A stretch of 64,000 nucleotides of DNA. Source: Halobacillus litoralis. Lineage in GTDB: Bacteria; Bacillota; Bacilli; Bacillales; Halobacillaceae. The position numbers and the translations under genes are program-made. Within the stretch, counting starts at the first letter, position 1; each line of letters opens with the position of its first letter. Shown piece after piece: positions 37,382-46,578 of the stretch. Location of the stretch: the NCBI RefSeq assembly GCF_020524085.2, contig NZ_CP129016.1:738001-802000 (forward strand). Reading direction: 5' to 3'. The notes below the pieces were generated by a model. The model did no database searches and was not told the origin of the DNA. It saw only the letters and a list, made by a program, of their open reading frames with translations.

Positions 37382-37980
37382 ACTTTTTAGCTCTAAGGAT
37401 GTAATACCCTTTGTGCTTATCCACGACCTCTGCATTTCCGAACAAATCTTCAAGTTTTTGCTTCGCAGACGGCGCCCCCCTGTTTCTTTTGAATCACGAC
37501 CCACAACTCTCCTTCATCAAGTAGAGCTTCCTTCGCTTCTTCAAACATTGTGTGGACCACTTGTTTCCCAGCCCGGATGGGCGGATTTGTAAGAATAGCA
37601 GCAAACTGCTGATCTACGATCCCCTGAAAACGGTCGCTTTCTTGAATCGTAATGTTCACCACTTCATTATCTGCCGCATTTTTCTCTGCAAGCCCCAAAG
37701 CCCTCTCATTTACATCGACCATAAAAACGTGACGGTCTTCGTAAGCTTTAGCCAGAGACAAACCGATCGGGCCATACCCACAACCAAGGTCAAGAATGTC
37801 CCCTTGAACACTTGGTTCATGGAAGGTTTCAATCAATAAACGCGATCCGAAATCCACTTCTTTTTTGGAAAAGACGGCATTATCCGTCGTGAATGTGAAG
37901 ACATGACCGAGCAACTCAAAGTTCCATGTCTTTTCTTCACTGCTCGTCGTTGTTTTCTTTGAATAATAATGCTCCGACAT
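37374..37980 (-). CDS. RsmC-like class I SAM methyltransferase (YbxB), +1 frameshift
   Basis: The corrected gene encodes ~201 residues of a class I methyltransferase like 16S rRNA (guanine) N2-methyltransferases: SAM-binding DLGCGYGPIGL near residue 65 and catalytic NPPI (TNPPIRAGK). A C6 run (plus strand 37475-37480) is one base too long and diverts the C-terminus after IQKKQG. Removing one restores APSAKQKLEDLFGNAEVVDK and a TAG stop. The start is MSEHYYSKK at 37980. B. subtilis ybxB lies at the same place between rplL and rpoB. The substrate is inferred from the family. Confidence 0.85.
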
Positions 37981-38082
37981 AATCCGAACACCTTCTTTTT
38001 CATCTATTGAAATGGCAAGGTCTATTCCTGATTCTAGCAAGTCTAGCAAATCATGAGCACTCTTGCTAAATATGCCTGTTAA

Positions 38083-38117
38083 GAAAAAGAAAGCCCGCCG
38101 ATAAATCAGCGAGCTTT
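38083..38117 (-). terminator. Terminator after rplL
   Basis: Stem AAAGCTCGC/GCGGGCTTT (one G-U pair) followed by CTTTTTC on the minus strand, 16 bases after the rplL stop. Confidence 0.88.
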
Positions 38118-38132
38118 ACTTTAAACATTCTC

Positions 38133-38498
38133 TTACTTAACTTCGACAGAAGCGCCTGCTTCTTCAAGCTTAGACTTGATTTCTTCAGCTTCTTCTTTAG
38201 AGATAGCTTCTTTGATTGTTGCTGGAGCACCATCAACCATTTCTTTCGCGTCTTTAAGACCAGCACCAGTGATTTCACGTACTGCTTTAACTACTTTGAT
38301 CTTAGAAGATCCAGCAGATTCTAGTACTACATCAAATTCAGTTTGCTCTTCAGCAGCTTCGCCACCTGCAGCAGGCGCGCCAGCAGCAACTGGAGCTGCA
38401 GCAGATACACCAAATTCTTCTTCAATTGCTTTAACTAGATCGTTAAGCTCAAGAACAGACATTTCCTTAATCGCTTCGATAATTTGTTCGTTAGACAT
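38133..38498 (-). CDS. rplL: 50S ribosomal protein bL12 (L7/L12)
   Basis: The 121-residue stalk protein has an N-terminal dimerisation domain ([20 protein letters not shown]), an alanine/glycine-rich hinge at ~38-52 and the C-terminal factor-binding domain with [20 protein letters not shown]. Multiple copies on L10 recruit translation GTPases. Coupled with rplJ upstream. Confidence 0.98.
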   Translation of the reverse strand: MSNEQIIEAIKEMSVLELNDLVKAIEEEFGVSAAAPVAAGAPAAGGEAAEEQTEFDVVLESAGSSKIKVVKAVREITGAGLKDAKEMVDGAPATIKEAISKEEAEEIKSKLEEAGASVEVK

Positions 38499-38548
38499 GA
38501 GAAATTTCCTCCTTAGTTTTTGTTGTTATAGTTTAAACGAACGCTAAC

Positions 38549-39049
38549 TTACGCGCTTTCTTCTTCTTTTTGATCCGCGATCGCTTGCGTAGCGTAAGCG
38601 AAGTTGCGGATAGGTGCTTGTAGTACGCTTAGGAACATAGATACAAGACCTTCGTAGTTTGGAAGGTTTGCAAGTTCTTTGATTTGCTCAAGAGTTGCAA
38701 CTTGTCCTTCAACTACCCCACCTTTGATTTCAAGGCTATCGTGATCTTTAGCGAAGTTGTTCAATACTTTAGCCGCAGCTACAGCATCGTCTTCATGGAA
38801 AGCGACAGCTGTCGGTCCTTGAAGGACTTCGTTAAGTTCAGATAGTTCGACTTCGTCAGCAGCACGACGGACCATTGTGTTTTTATACACTTTGAAATCT
38901 ACGCCTGCTTCACGAAGCTGGGTACGAAGTTCAGTAACTTCTGCTACATCAAGTCCGCGGTAGTCTACAACGACTGCAGATTTACTGTTGCGGAACTTGT
39001 CAGCCAAGTCAGATACAATCTGTTTCTTCTGTTCGATAACACTGCTCAT
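38549..39049 (-). CDS. rplJ: 50S ribosomal protein uL10
   Basis: The 166-residue L10 begins [20 protein letters not shown]. The first part binds 23S rRNA and the C-terminal helix carries L7/L12 dimers. ATG 39049 follows GGAGGTGGAACA; the frame upstream runs into the leader and is not protein. L10, with L12, represses its own mRNA through the leader just upstream. Confidence 0.97.
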   Translation of the reverse strand: MSSVIEQKKQIVSDLADKFRNSKSAVVVDYRGLDVAEVTELRTQLREAGVDFKVYKNTMVRRAADEVELSELNEVLQGPTAVAFHEDDAVAAAKVLNNFAKDHDSLEIKGGVVEGQVATLEQIKELANLPNYEGLVSMFLSVLQAPIRNFAYATQAIADQKEEESA

Positions 39050-39059
39050 TGTTCCACCT

Positions 39060-39245
39060 CCTATTGACTTTTCATCATACCGTTCGAAGGTTTTACTCGT
39101 AAAAAAACACCCCCACATAGACATGGAGGTGTTTCATAGAGCAGGGCAGATCGCGCTGCTCTATTTATATCACACACCTCGGCAGGAATTTAAACGGAAG
39201 TCCGCACCTGCTGTCTACGGTATAACGTATTCATTTATACAACGC
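39060..39245 (-). ncRNA. L10 leader (autoregulatory mRNA leader of rplJ-rplL)
   Basis: The minus-strand sequence includes ACCGTAGACAGCAGGTGC and, after the central stems, AATTCCTGCCGAGG, the hallmark pieces of the ribosomal L10 leader known from Bacilli. It ends in an intrinsic terminator (39101-39134). The L10-L12 complex binding this RNA should favour termination. Identification is by recognition of these conserved pieces; a covariance-model search would confirm. Confidence 0.85.
39101..39134 (-). terminator. Attenuator of the L10 leader
   Basis: Stem AAACACCTCCA/TGGGGGTGTTT with one G-U pair, then T7, about 50 bases ahead of rplJ. It is inside the transcribed leader, so read-through must be regulated. 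Confidence 0.9.
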
Positions 39246-39250
39246 TACCT

Positions 39251-39279
39251 AGTATATAACGTAGATAACGGAAAGTCAA
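39251..39279 (-). promoter_or_regulatory. Sigma-A promoter for rplJ-rplL
   Basis: TTGACT (39274-39279), 17 bp, TATACT (39251-39256) on the minus strand, directly after the rplA stop and ahead of the L10 leader. Confidence 0.85.
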
Positions 39280-39289
39280 CACTTTTTTA

Positions 39290-39985
39290 TTACTTCGTGT
39301 AACCAGAAACGTCTACTTTGATTCCGGGTCCCATCGTAGATGAAACAGCAGCGTTACGCATATAAGTTCCCTTAGATGCTTGTGGCTTCGCTTTAACAAG
39401 TGTTTCAGTGATTGCTGCGAAGTTTTCAGCCAGCTTGTTCTCATCGAAAGATGCTTTTCCGATTGGAACGTGGATGTTTGCTGCTTTATCAACGCGGTAT
39501 TCTACTTTACCAGCTTTGATTTCGTTAACAGCTTTTTCTACTTCGAATGTCACTGTACCTGTTTTAGGGTTCGGCATAAGACCTTTTGGTCCTAGTACTC
39601 GACCTAGTTTACCAACTTCAGCCATCATGTCAGGAGTTGCTACTACGACATCAAACTCGAACCAACCTTGGTTGATCTTGTTGATTAGGTCTTGTTCACC
39701 TACGTAGTCAGCACCCGCTGCTTCTGCTTCTTTCGCTTTATCACCTTTAGCGAAAACAAGCACACGTTGAGATTTACCTGTACCGTGTGGAAGCACCATC
39801 GCGCCACGGATCTGTTGGTCCGCTTTCTTAGGATCTACACCTAGACGGAATGCTGCTTCGACAGTTTCGTCAAAGTTCGCTTTTGAAGTTTCTTTTACAA
39901 GCTTGATGGCTTCTTGCACATCATAAGCTTTTGTACGGTCAACAAGCTTCGCTAGATCTTGTTGCTTTTTTGATTTCTTAGCCAT
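39290..39985 (-). CDS. rplA: 50S ribosomal protein uL1
   Basis: The 231-residue L1 starts [20 protein letters not shown], with ATG 39985 behind GAGGAAATTA; upstream codons in frame are not conserved. [20 protein letters not shown] is the family signature. L1 forms the mobile stalk at the E site and in many bacteria binds the L11-L1 mRNA to repress it. Second gene of rplK-rplA. Confidence 0.97.
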   Translation of the reverse strand: MAKKSKKQQDLAKLVDRTKAYDVQEAIKLVKETSKANFDETVEAAFRLGVDPKKADQQIRGAMVLPHGTGKSQRVLVFAKGDKAKEAEAAGADYVGEQDLINKINQGWFEFDVVVATPDMMAEVGKLGRVLGPKGLMPNPKTGTVTFEVEKAVNEIKAGKVEYRVDKAANIHVPIGKASFDENKLAENFAAITETLVKAKPQASKGTYMRNAAVSSTMGPGIKVDVSGYTK

Positions 39986-40102
39986 TATTAATTTCCTCCT
40001 CGTTGTGGTTTTAACGGATTTTCCTCCCACGAATAAAGGTTGCGAAAGAGTCACAAGCTCCATTTCCGCAACCTTTTCCTATCTCCCTTTGACGCTGTGG
40101 GA

Positions 40103-40528
40103 TTAATCTTCGATCGTGATTCCCATGCTGCGCGCTGTACCTTCAACCATGCGCATAGCAGCTTCAACGTCAGCAGCGTTCAAATCAGGCATTTTCGTTT
40201 CTGCGATTTCGCGTACTTGGTCGCGTTTAACAGAAGCTACTTTGTTACGGTTCGGTTCACCGGAACCTGATTCAACTCCTGCCGCTTTCTTAAGAAGAAC
40301 AGCAGCTGGTGGAGTTTTTGTAACGAATGTAAAGGAACGGTCCTCATAAACCGTAATTTCTACTGGAATGATCGTACCTGCTTGTTCCTGTGTACGAGCG
40401 TTAAATTCCTTACAGAATCCCATGATGTTAATACCTGCTTGACCTAGTGCTGGTCCAACCGGCGGTGCTGGGTTCGCTTTACCTGCAGGAATCTGAAGCT
40501 TTACAACATTAATAACTTTTTTAGCCAC
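40103..40528 (-). CDS. rplK: 50S ribosomal protein uL11
   Basis: The 141-residue L11 starts at a GTG ([20 protein letters not shown]) preceded by AAGGAGGTG. It binds the GTPase-associated centre of 23S rRNA and is needed for RelA-type stringent signalling. The final SMGITIED is typical. The frame extends upstream through the leader but is not protein there. Confidence 0.97.
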   Translation of the reverse strand: MAKKVINVVKLQIPAGKANPAPPVGPALGQAGINIMGFCKEFNARTQEQAGTIIPVEITVYEDRSFTFVTKTPPAAVLLKKAAGVESGSGEPNRNKVASVKRDQVREIAETKMPDLNAADVEAAMRMVEGTARSMGITIED

Positions 40529-40559
40529 GAGACACACCTCCTTAAAGTCCGTGATGTGG

Positions 40560-40625
40560 TAATAGGGTTCAACCCCTCCCACTCATTGCGATATCTACGC
40601 AATCGCCCTCTTTTGGGCGCATATA
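40560..40625 (-). promoter_or_regulatory. Structured leader of rplK-rplA
   Basis: Three successive hairpins lie in the leader on the minus strand: CGCCC/GGGCG, TTGCG/CGCAA and GGGGTT/AACCC. This is where an L1-binding site is expected; the hairpins are seen, the ligand is inferred. Confidence 0.5.
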
Positions 40626-40635
40626 GAACATAAAA

Positions 40636-40664
40636 ATTCTAGCATCTTTAATTCCAATATGCAA
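40636..40664 (-). promoter_or_regulatory. Sigma-A promoter for rplK-rplA
   Basis: TTGCAT (40659-40664), 17 bp, TAGAAT (40636-40641) on the minus strand, between the nusG stop and rplK. Confidence 0.7.
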
Positions 40665-40679
40665 GGGGAGAGATGAATT

Positions 40680-41217
40680 TTATAATTTTTCGATTTGAGT
40701 AAAGTCTAACTCTACCGGGGTTTCACGCCCAAACATATTAACGTGGACTTTCACTTTTTGTTTGTCCGTATCAATATATTCAATGGATCCTGTGAAGTTT
40801 GCGAAAGGTCCGTCTGTTACTTTAACACTTTCCTTCACTTCGAAGTCAACCTCTGCTTTCGGCTGTTCGTTCATGCCCATGCGCTTAAGAACCGTTTCTA
40901 CTTCTTCGGGCAGGAGAGGAATCGGCTTAGATCCGGAACCGGTGGATCCTACGAAACCAGTCACACCAGGCGTATTACGTACCACGTACCAGGAATCATC
41001 TGTCATGACCATTTCAGCCAATACATAGCCGGGAAATACTTTTTTCTTCGCCACTTTTCTCTTGCCATTTTTAATTTCTGTTTCTTCGTCCTCGGGAACA
41101 AGAACACGGAAGATCTTGTCTTCCATTCCCATTGATTCCACACGCTTCTCCAGGTTAGTTTTCACCTTGTTCTCATAACCTGAATAGGTGTGCACTACAT
41201 ACCATCTTTTTTTCCAT
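40680..41217 (-). CDS. nusG: Transcription elongation factor NusG, +1 frameshift at codon 4
   Basis: The corrected product is ~178 residues, beginning MEKRWYVVHTYSGYENKVKT, with the NGN domain first and a C-terminal KOW domain (VTDGPFANFTGSIEYIDTDK). NusG binds RNA polymerase and links it to the ribosome or Rho. As read, the start ATG is followed by G and A7 (T7 on plus strand, 41207-41213), one more than needed, so the frame is lost after MEKK. Internal starts would delete the first strand of the NGN domain. A base-call error or slippage is the probable cause. Confidence 0.92.
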
Positions 41218-41251
41218 ATTCGCAGGACAAGTGCTTGCCCTTCCCTCCCTT

Positions 41252-41279
41252 ATACTAGAGTTGATGAATATTACTCCAA
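41252..41279 (-). promoter_or_regulatory. Possible promoter for nusG
   Basis: TTGGAG (41274-41279) and TAGTAT (41252-41257) spaced 16 bp, just after the secE terminator. The -35 is weak, but a promoter is needed here if the terminator works. Confidence 0.4.
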
Positions 41280-41283
41280 CATG

Positions 41284-41308
41284 AAAAAACCCGCGGGACG
41301 GGTTTTTT
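41284..41308 (-). terminator. Terminator between secE and nusG
   Basis: AAAAAACCCG, short loop, CGGGTTTTTT: near-perfect stem with flanking A/T runs, 38 bases after the secE stop. It suggests secE and nusG are at least partly separate transcripts. Confidence 0.85.
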
Positions 41309-41346
41309 GTAAGTCTATCTCCTATTATAGCATAAAATTCACTCTA

Positions 41347-41523
41347 CTATTCTTGAGCGATGAGTTCAATCACCTGGGAAATCCCAAGATCTACAATAGC
41401 GAAGAATACAGCTACGAAAGTGACAGTTAAAATAACTGTAACCGTGTACTTCCACAGTTCCTGACCTTTAGGCCAACTCACCTTCTTCATCTCTCGTGCT
41501 ACATTCTTGAAGAACTTAAACAT
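41347..41523 (-). CDS. secE: Preprotein translocase subunit SecE
   Basis: A 58-residue SecE of the short Gram-positive kind: an amphipathic N-terminal stretch with VAREMKKVSWPKGQELWKYT, then a single membrane helix (~27-48). ATG 41523 gives the expected length; the upstream extension in frame overlaps rpmG and is not conserved. Partner of SecY (13.9 kb). Confidence 0.96.
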   Translation of the reverse strand: MFKFFKNVAREMKKVSWPKGQELWKYTVTVILTVTFVAVFFAIVDLGISQVIELIAQE

Positions 41524-41563
41524 GCTGTAATACCCCCAAACTTGCGCCAACTGGCTTCCTTCT

Positions 41564-41713
41564 CTATTTCGTCTCGCGATGTAAAGTATGCGTTCCGCAC
41601 TTTTTACAAAACTTGCGGACTTCAAGACGTTCGGATTGGTTGGATCGATTTATATATGAACTATAGTTCCGACTTAAACATTCTGTACAAGCTAATATGA
41701 CTTTTTTTCTCAT
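41564..41713 (-). CDS. rpmG: 50S ribosomal protein bL33 (zinc form)
   Basis: A 49-residue ORF starting [20 protein letters not shown]. Cys9, Cys12, Cys36 and Cys39 form the zinc ribbon of the C+ type of L33. It sits between sigH and secE, the place of rpmGB in B. subtilis. Found by reading the gap directly. Confidence 0.95.
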   Translation of the reverse strand: MRKKVILACTECLSRNYSSYINRSNQSERLEVRKFCKKCGTHTLHRETK

Positions 41714-41792
41714 TATCCGTCACCTCAATCTAGAGAGGTTTACACATACTCACTAAATGTAGCACTCTTACCGATTACTGTCAATGCAGCTT

Positions 41793-42449
41793 TCATAGAG
41801 TGATTTCATTGATTTCCAAATATTTTTCGAGCTTTCTCTTCACACGTTGTAAAGCGTTATCAATAGATTTCACGTGTCGATCGAGCTCAACCGAAATCTC
41901 CTAGTAGGAACGTCCATCCAAGTAGAGGGTCAGCACTTTTTTCTCTAAATCACTTAATAACTCCGACATTTTCTCTTCCATGTCAGAAAACTTTTCTTTA
42001 TTAACAATCAATTCTTGTGGGTCGATAGCTTTTGAACCAGCGATGACATCCAATAATGTCCGATCCGATTCCTCATCATAAATGGGTTTGTCCAAAGAAA
42101 CGTAGGAATTCAATGGGATATGCTTCTGTCTTGTGGCGGTTTTAATTGCGGTGATAATTTGACGGGTGACACATAATTCTGCAAAGGCTTTGAAGGATGA
42201 TAACTTGCCTTCTCTGTAATCGCGGATGGCTTTGTAAAGACCGATCATCCCTTCCTGGACGATATCCTCCCGGTCTGCGCCAATGAGAAAGTAAGTCCGA
42301 GCTTTCGCGCGCACAAAATTCTTGTACTTATTGATCAAGTAATCTAGCGCCTGGACTTGTCCTTGATTAATCCGTTCAACGACTTCTTCGTCATCAAGCT
42401 TGCTAAGATCCAAATCGTTGGTGCTTTTCTCCGTTTGTAAGATGCTCAC
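41793..42449 (-). CDS. sigH: RNA polymerase sigma-H factor, with one in-frame TAG
   Basis: The frame encodes 218 residues of the stationary-phase/sporulation sigma factor SigH (Spo0H): region 2 around DREDIVQEGMIGLYKAIRDY, and region 4 with SELLSDLEKKVLTLYLDGRS. A TAG at 41901-41903 replaces the glutamine codon in the conserved SY-Q-EISVEL helix of region 4, and the rest (EISVELDRHVKSIDNALQRV...) continues in frame to TGA. Truncation there would remove the -35 recognition helix. The change is a CAG to TAG transition in a CCWGG site. Error is likeliest; a real sporulation-negative mutation is possible, since sigH is not essential. Confidence 0.9.
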
Positions 42450-42487
42450 ACAGGATCCCTCCGACCGTGCTACCTCAATATAGCAAT

Positions 42488-42517
42488 ATTATACAGTACG
42501 ATTCTGAAAAGCGTCAA
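42488..42517 (-). promoter_or_regulatory. Sigma-A promoter for sigH
   Basis: TTGACG (42512-42517), 18 bp, TATAAT (42488-42493) on the minus strand, ~40 bases before the sigH start. In B. subtilis this promoter is repressed by AbrB. Confidence 0.8.
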
Positions 42518-42530
42518 CAAGTTGTCAGAA

Positions 42531-43040
42531 TTATTTATCTCCTCGCCGCCATTTTTCAAAAAGTTCCCTGACCTCTTTATTAATTGGAATTTTAGATTGA
42601 TAGGGATATTGATTCTGGCTTTCGACATCTTTCTCTATTTGGTTTTCTATATTCTTCACTTCGATATACAGCTCTCTTGCTGATTTCCTGAAGGCTCCCT
42701 GCCCGAAAATGGTGCGTTGTTCCGCATAATCTGACGTCGCTACATAAACTTGAGTACGAACATCATTCAATTCTCCTGCCAGTTTTTCAATCCGTTCATC
42801 AGCGGTTTCATTTTCTTTTGTGAAAATGACTTCCACTTTGTAATTTTTTTGTTTCTTTTCAACTCCCCGGACATGATAAGCATCAAAAACAACCATGATC
42901 CGGTCCCCGGTATAAGATTGATACTCCGCCATCATTTCTATAAGGAGATCCCGGGCCTGCCCGAGATCTTTCTCCTTTAAATTTTTCAATTCCGGCCAAG
43001 CGCCAATCATGTTATATCCATCGACGATTAAGACGTTCAT
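42531..43040 (-). CDS. rae1: NYN-domain endoribonuclease Rae1 (YacP)
   Basis: A 169-residue protein of the NYN/PIN-like fold, with acidic residues at VDGYNMIG near the start, VVFDAYH and VATSDYAEQ. In B. subtilis Rae1 cleaves mRNA in the ribosomal A site. Located between rlmB and sigH exactly as yacP. The C-terminus ends ELFEKWRRGDK. Function is taken from the B. subtilis relative. Confidence 0.88.
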   Translation of the reverse strand: MNVLIVDGYNMIGAWPELKNLKEKDLGQARDLLIEMMAEYQSYTGDRIMVVFDAYHVRGVEKKQKNYKVEVIFTKENETADERIEKLAGELNDVRTQVYVATSDYAEQRTIFGQGAFRKSARELYIEVKNIENQIEKDVESQNQYPYQSKIPINKEVRELFEKWRRGDK

Positions 43041-43043
43041 GCC

Positions 43044-43788
43044 TTACTCCCCTAACGGATGACGCTTCCTATAGACTTCGTACATCAAAAGGGAAGCCGC
43101 TACGGACGCGTTCAAAGAAGTCACTTCTCCAGCCATCGGCAGGCTGACCGTCCAATCACATTTATCTTTCGTTAATCGGCTCATACCGCGGCCTTCACTT
43201 CCTATGACGAGGGCAATCGGCATGTTCCCATCAAGCTGGCGGTAATCTTCCGTCCCAACAGCGTCTGTTCCGACCACCCAGACAAACCTTTCTTTTAACT
43301 CATCAATGGTCCTGGCAAGGTTCGTTACACGAGCAACCGGAATATATTCGATCGCTCCTGTCGACGTTTTCGCAACGGTTGCCGTTAAAGACACCGAACG
43401 CCTCTTCGGAATGATGACCCCATGTGCTCCTGCCGCATCTGCCGTCCGCAGAATGGAACCGAGGTTATGAGGGTCTTCAATTTCATCACAAATAATGAAA
43501 AATGGGGGGCTCGTCCTTTTCTTCCGCTTTCGCAAATAAATCTTCCAAATCACTGTATTCATACGCAGCTACAGAAGCAATGACCCCCTGGTGGTTTCCA
43601 TCAACGAGCTGGTCTATTTTCTTTTTCGGTACTTTTTGGACAATGAGTCCCTGTTCTTTGGCCAGCTGTTCAAGCTTTTTATACGCCTGGTGCTGCAGCT
43701 GATCCGATACCATCACTTTATTGATCGGTCTGCCTGATCGGATGGCTTCCTGGACTGAATTCTTTCCGATGATCCATTCTCCATTCAT
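43044..43788 (-). CDS. rlmB: 23S rRNA (guanosine-2'-O)-methyltransferase RlmB, +1 frameshift
   Basis: Corrected length is ~247 residues. The N-terminal substrate-binding part ([20 protein letters not shown]) and the SPOUT-fold catalytic part ([49 protein letters not shown]) are in different frames because of a G6 run (plus 43504-43509) that should be G5. Restoring gives [20 protein letters not shown]. The enzyme methylates 23S G2251-type guanosine. The ATG overlaps the mrnC stop as TAATG. Confidence 0.9.
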
Positions 43789-44192
43789 TACGCTTCACTC
43801 CTTTCCTCAACGATTTGTATTGCATGCTGTATCAATGTTTCCAGCCGCTCCGTTTGTCCGGATAAATATAAATACCCCAACACCGCTTCGAATGCGGTTG
43901 AATATCGATAGGTCTGTACGTTAGTGTTCTTAGGGACGGATCCTGATTTTGCGTTCCGCCCCCTTCTAAGCACACCTTCCTCTTCTTCCGTGAGCCTTTC
44001 TTCTTCCTGCCATACACGGACAACATCCGCCTGCGAAACAGCCGACACGAACTGGATCGCTGCCTGGTGAAGGTGTTGAGGCATAACCTCTCCTTTTTCA
44101 AGCAGATGCTGCCTGACGTAAAGTTCATAAACAGAGTCGCCCATATAGGCGAGGGCAAGACTCTTCATCTGTTTCGCATTTGCGATCGCCAT
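43788..44192 (-). CDS. mrnC: Mini-ribonuclease 3 MrnC
   Basis: The 134-residue protein is an RNase III catalytic domain lacking the double-stranded RNA-binding domain. The signature [20 protein letters not shown] gives the metal-binding Asp. Mini-III matures the ends of 23S rRNA in Bacilli, acting on the stem seen around the 23S gene in this window. Start ATG 44192 follows GGGGGTAAGG and lies five bases after the cysS stop. Confidence 0.93.
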   Translation of the reverse strand: MAIANAKQMKSLALAYMGDSVYELYVRQHLLEKGEVMPQHLHQAAIQFVSAVSQADVVRVWQEEERLTEEEEGVLRRGRNAKSGSVPKNTNVQTYRYSTAFEAVLGYLYLSGQTERLETLIQHAIQIVEERSEA

Positions 44193-44196
44193 TGCC

Positions 44197-45597
44197 TTAC
44201 CCCCGCTTCCATCTCGTGCCCTGTGATGTATCTTCAAGGATGATGTTGCGATCTTTCAACTCATCACGAATTTCATCGGCACGCGCGAAGTCACGGTTCT
44301 TTCTAGCTTGCTTACGCTCTTCAATTAGAGCATCCACTTCCTCATCAAGTAGTTCTTCCTGCGCCTGAAGCTGAATGCCGAGGACCCCTGTCAATTCTTC
44401 GAACAACTCTTCAAAAGCCGTTAAGACCTTTTCGTGAGTCTGGTCCTCCTGTAGATATAAGTTCGCAGCTTTAGTTAAATCGAACAAGACGGAAATCGCA
44501 TTCGCTGTGTTGAAGTCATCATCCATTTCCTTAATGAACTGCTCTTTAAAACCAGCGACTTTATCGAGCCACTCGCTTTGATCTTCCTCCAAACTCATCG
44601 TGGAATTCTTCCGGTGTTGGATGTTCTCATACGCATTCTTGATGCGATCAAAGCTGCTTTTCGCCCCTTTCAACAACTCGTCACTAAAGTTGATCGGATG
44701 ACGGTATTGCACACTCAGCATGAAAAAGCGGATCACTTGAGGATCGTGCTTCTTCACAAGATCATGGGCAAGGATGAAGTTTCCGAGGGACTTCGACATT
44801 TTTTCATTATCAATATTAATGTACCCGTTATGCATCCAGTAACGGGCAAAAGATTCTCCGTTATGTGCTTCTGATTGCGCGATCTCATTTTCGTGGTGCG
44901 GGAAAGTCAAATCCTGCCCGCCTGCGTGGATATCGATCGTTTCACCAAGATATTTCTTAGCCATTGCCGAGCACTCGATATGCCAGCCCGGGCGCCCGCT
45001 TCCCCAAGGACTTTCCCAAGTGATTTCGCCTTCCTTCGCATCTTTCCAAAGGGTGAAATCAAGCGGGTCTTCTTTTTTATCCCCCACTTCAATGCGGGAC
45101 CCTGACCTTAACTCATCAATGGACTGGTGAGAAAGTTTTCCATATTGATTGAAGGACCGCGTACGGAAATACACGTCCCCTCCCGCTTCATAAGCGAACC
45201 CTTTGTCGATCAACCCCTGGATAAAGCTGATAATCTCATCCATGTTTTCCGTGACACGCGGATGATCCACGGCTTCTTTCACGCCTAGTGCACCGACATC
45301 TTCTTTGTAAGCCGTAATGAAACGATTGGCGATATCTGTGACTCCTTCGCCCATTTCATTCGCTGCTTTAATCAATTTGTCATCGACATCCGTAAAGTTG
45401 AGCACATAGTGCACATCATAGCCTCTGTATTCAAAATATCTTCTGACCGTATCAAAAACAATGGCCGGTCTTGCATTCCCGATGTGAATGTAGTTATAAA
45501 CCGTCGGACCGCAAACGTACATTTTCACTTTTCCTTCTTCCAGCGGCTGGAACGGTTCTTTTTTTCTTGTCAGTGTGTTGTATATGTTAATTGCCAT
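44197..45597 (-). CDS. cysS: Cysteinyl-tRNA synthetase
   Basis: The 466-residue class I synthetase has HIGH-type [10 protein letters not shown] near residue 36-42, KMSKSLGN near 269, and zinc ligands in VCGPTVYN and HIECSAMA. It charges tRNA-Cys. Start ATG 45597 overlaps the end of cysE by 11 bases, so the two are coupled; together they are controlled by a cysteine-type T-box. Confidence 0.97.
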   Translation of the reverse strand: MAINIYNTLTRKKEPFQPLEEGKVKMYVCGPTVYNYIHIGNARPAIVFDTVRRYFEYRGYDVHYVLNFTDVDDKLIKAANEMGEGVTDIANRFITAYKEDVGALGVKEAVDHPRVTENMDEIISFIQGLIDKGFAYEAGGDVYFRTRSFNQYGKLSHQSIDELRSGSRIEVGDKKEDPLDFTLWKDAKEGEITWESPWGSGRPGWHIECSAMAKKYLGETIDIHAGGQDLTFPHHENEIAQSEAHNGESFARYWMHNGYINIDNEKMSKSLGNFILAHDLVKKHDPQVIRFFMLSVQYRHPINFSDELLKGAKSSFDRIKNAYENIQHRKNSTMSLEEDQSEWLDKVAGFKEQFIKEMDDDFNTANAISVLFDLTKAANLYLQEDQTHEKVLTAFEELFEELTGVLGIQLQAQEELLDEEVDALIEERKQARKNRDFARADEIRDELKDRNIILEDTSQGTRWKRG

Positions 45598-46249
45598 GTT
45601 GGTTCACTCCTTTGGTTTCCTCCAATTGTTTGCGCAGCTCCGCCATTTCCTTCTCGATCTCGTTTAACCGGTCGTACACAGGGTCCGGAAGTTTATGATG
45701 GTCCAGGTCCTTCTTTTGGACCTTCTTACCATCTTGGATGACAACATGACCAGGGATACCGACGACTGTCGAATTGTTCGGAACATCGTGGAGCACGACA
45801 GAACCGGCCCCTACTTTAGAGTTCTCCCCAATCGTGATCGATCCCAGCACTTTCGCTCCCGTGGCTACTAATGAGTTATCAAGGAGAGTGGGATGTCTTT
45901 TGCCTTTTTCTTTCCCCGTCCCTCCGAGCGTCACTCCTTGAAATATCGTCACATTATCTCCAATCTCACACGTTTCCCCGATGACGACCCCCATGCCGTG
46001 GTCGATGAAGAAACGACGCCCGATTTTCGCTCCGGGATGGATTTCAATGCCTGTCAGGAAGCGGCTCCACTGAGATATGAGCCGGGCCAGTAAGAAAAAC
46101 TTCCGTTTGTGACAAGCATGGGCCACCCGGTGTGCCCATATCGCATGCAGTCCTGAATACGTCAGGATCACTTCAATATAAGAACGAGCAGCAGGATCTT
46201 GATCGAACACCACATCGACATCTTCTTTAAACATTTTGAACAGCCCCAT
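45587..46249 (-). CDS. cysE: Serine O-acetyltransferase CysE
   Basis: The 220-residue enzyme acetylates serine as the first step of cysteine synthesis. The left-handed beta-helix (hexapeptide repeats: [20 protein letters not shown] through [20 protein letters not shown]) begins at ~60 after an alpha-helical N-terminus with the catalytic DHG motif. Start ATG 46249 ([10 protein letters not shown]) follows AGGAGGGGAGC. It lies downstream of a T-box, between gltX and cysS. Confidence 0.96.
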   Translation of the reverse strand: MGLFKMFKEDVDVVFDQDPAARSYIEVILTYSGLHAIWAHRVAHACHKRKFFLLARLISQWSRFLTGIEIHPGAKIGRRFFIDHGMGVVIGETCEIGDNVTIFQGVTLGGTGKEKGKRHPTLLDNSLVATGAKVLGSITIGENSKVGAGSVVLHDVPNNSTVVGIPGHVVIQDGKKVQKKDLDHHKLPDPVYDRLNEIEKEMAELRKQLEETKGVNQHGN

Positions 46250-46284
46250 ACTTGCTCCCCTCCTTGTACTGAAACAGAAGCGGT

Positions 46285-46545
46285 CCCAATAAAAAAAACG
46301 CGCCTTTGTGCCAATGGCACAGAGACGCGTCGAACGTGGTTCCACTCTGTTTGGGATCGGCTACGCCTTTCCCCGCTTCACCCTTGATAACGGAAGGTAC
46401 CCGCTTCAGCATACTTCGTTCAGCCAAAGACTCCGAGGTGCATTTCAAAGGCTTCTCAACGAATCACTTCCAGCCATGGTGATTCTCTCTGTAGAAGAGA
46501 GGGGCCTCTTACTTCTCCTCATCAACGTTTCGTATAGGTATCTCT
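46285..46545 (-). promoter_or_regulatory. T-box riboswitch (probably tRNA-Cys) of cysE-cysS
   Basis: Reading the minus strand: the stem I region begins with GATGAGGAGAAGTAAGAGG and an AGAGAG element; the specifier loop has GAAATGCACC, with TGC (Cys) preceding ACC; the antiterminator box is AGAGTGGAACCACGTTCGACG; and an intrinsic terminator follows (46291-46330). Low charging of tRNA-Cys would allow read-through into cysE-cysS. The amino acid is inferred from the triplet plus the genes behind it. Confidence 0.88.
46291..46330 (-). terminator. T-box terminator ahead of cysE
   Basis: Stem ACGCGTCTCTGTGCC/GGCACAAAGGCGCGT with T8 on the minus strand. It overlaps the alternative antiterminator pairing with the T-box sequence. 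Confidence 0.93.
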
Positions 46546-46578
46546 ACTATATGATATTCTTTCCCACTTGTGAACGAA

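Noticed and set aside
38066..38278. Lysine/leucine-rich 70-codon frame overlapping rplL.
   Set aside because: Frame-shifted shadow of rplL running into its terminator.
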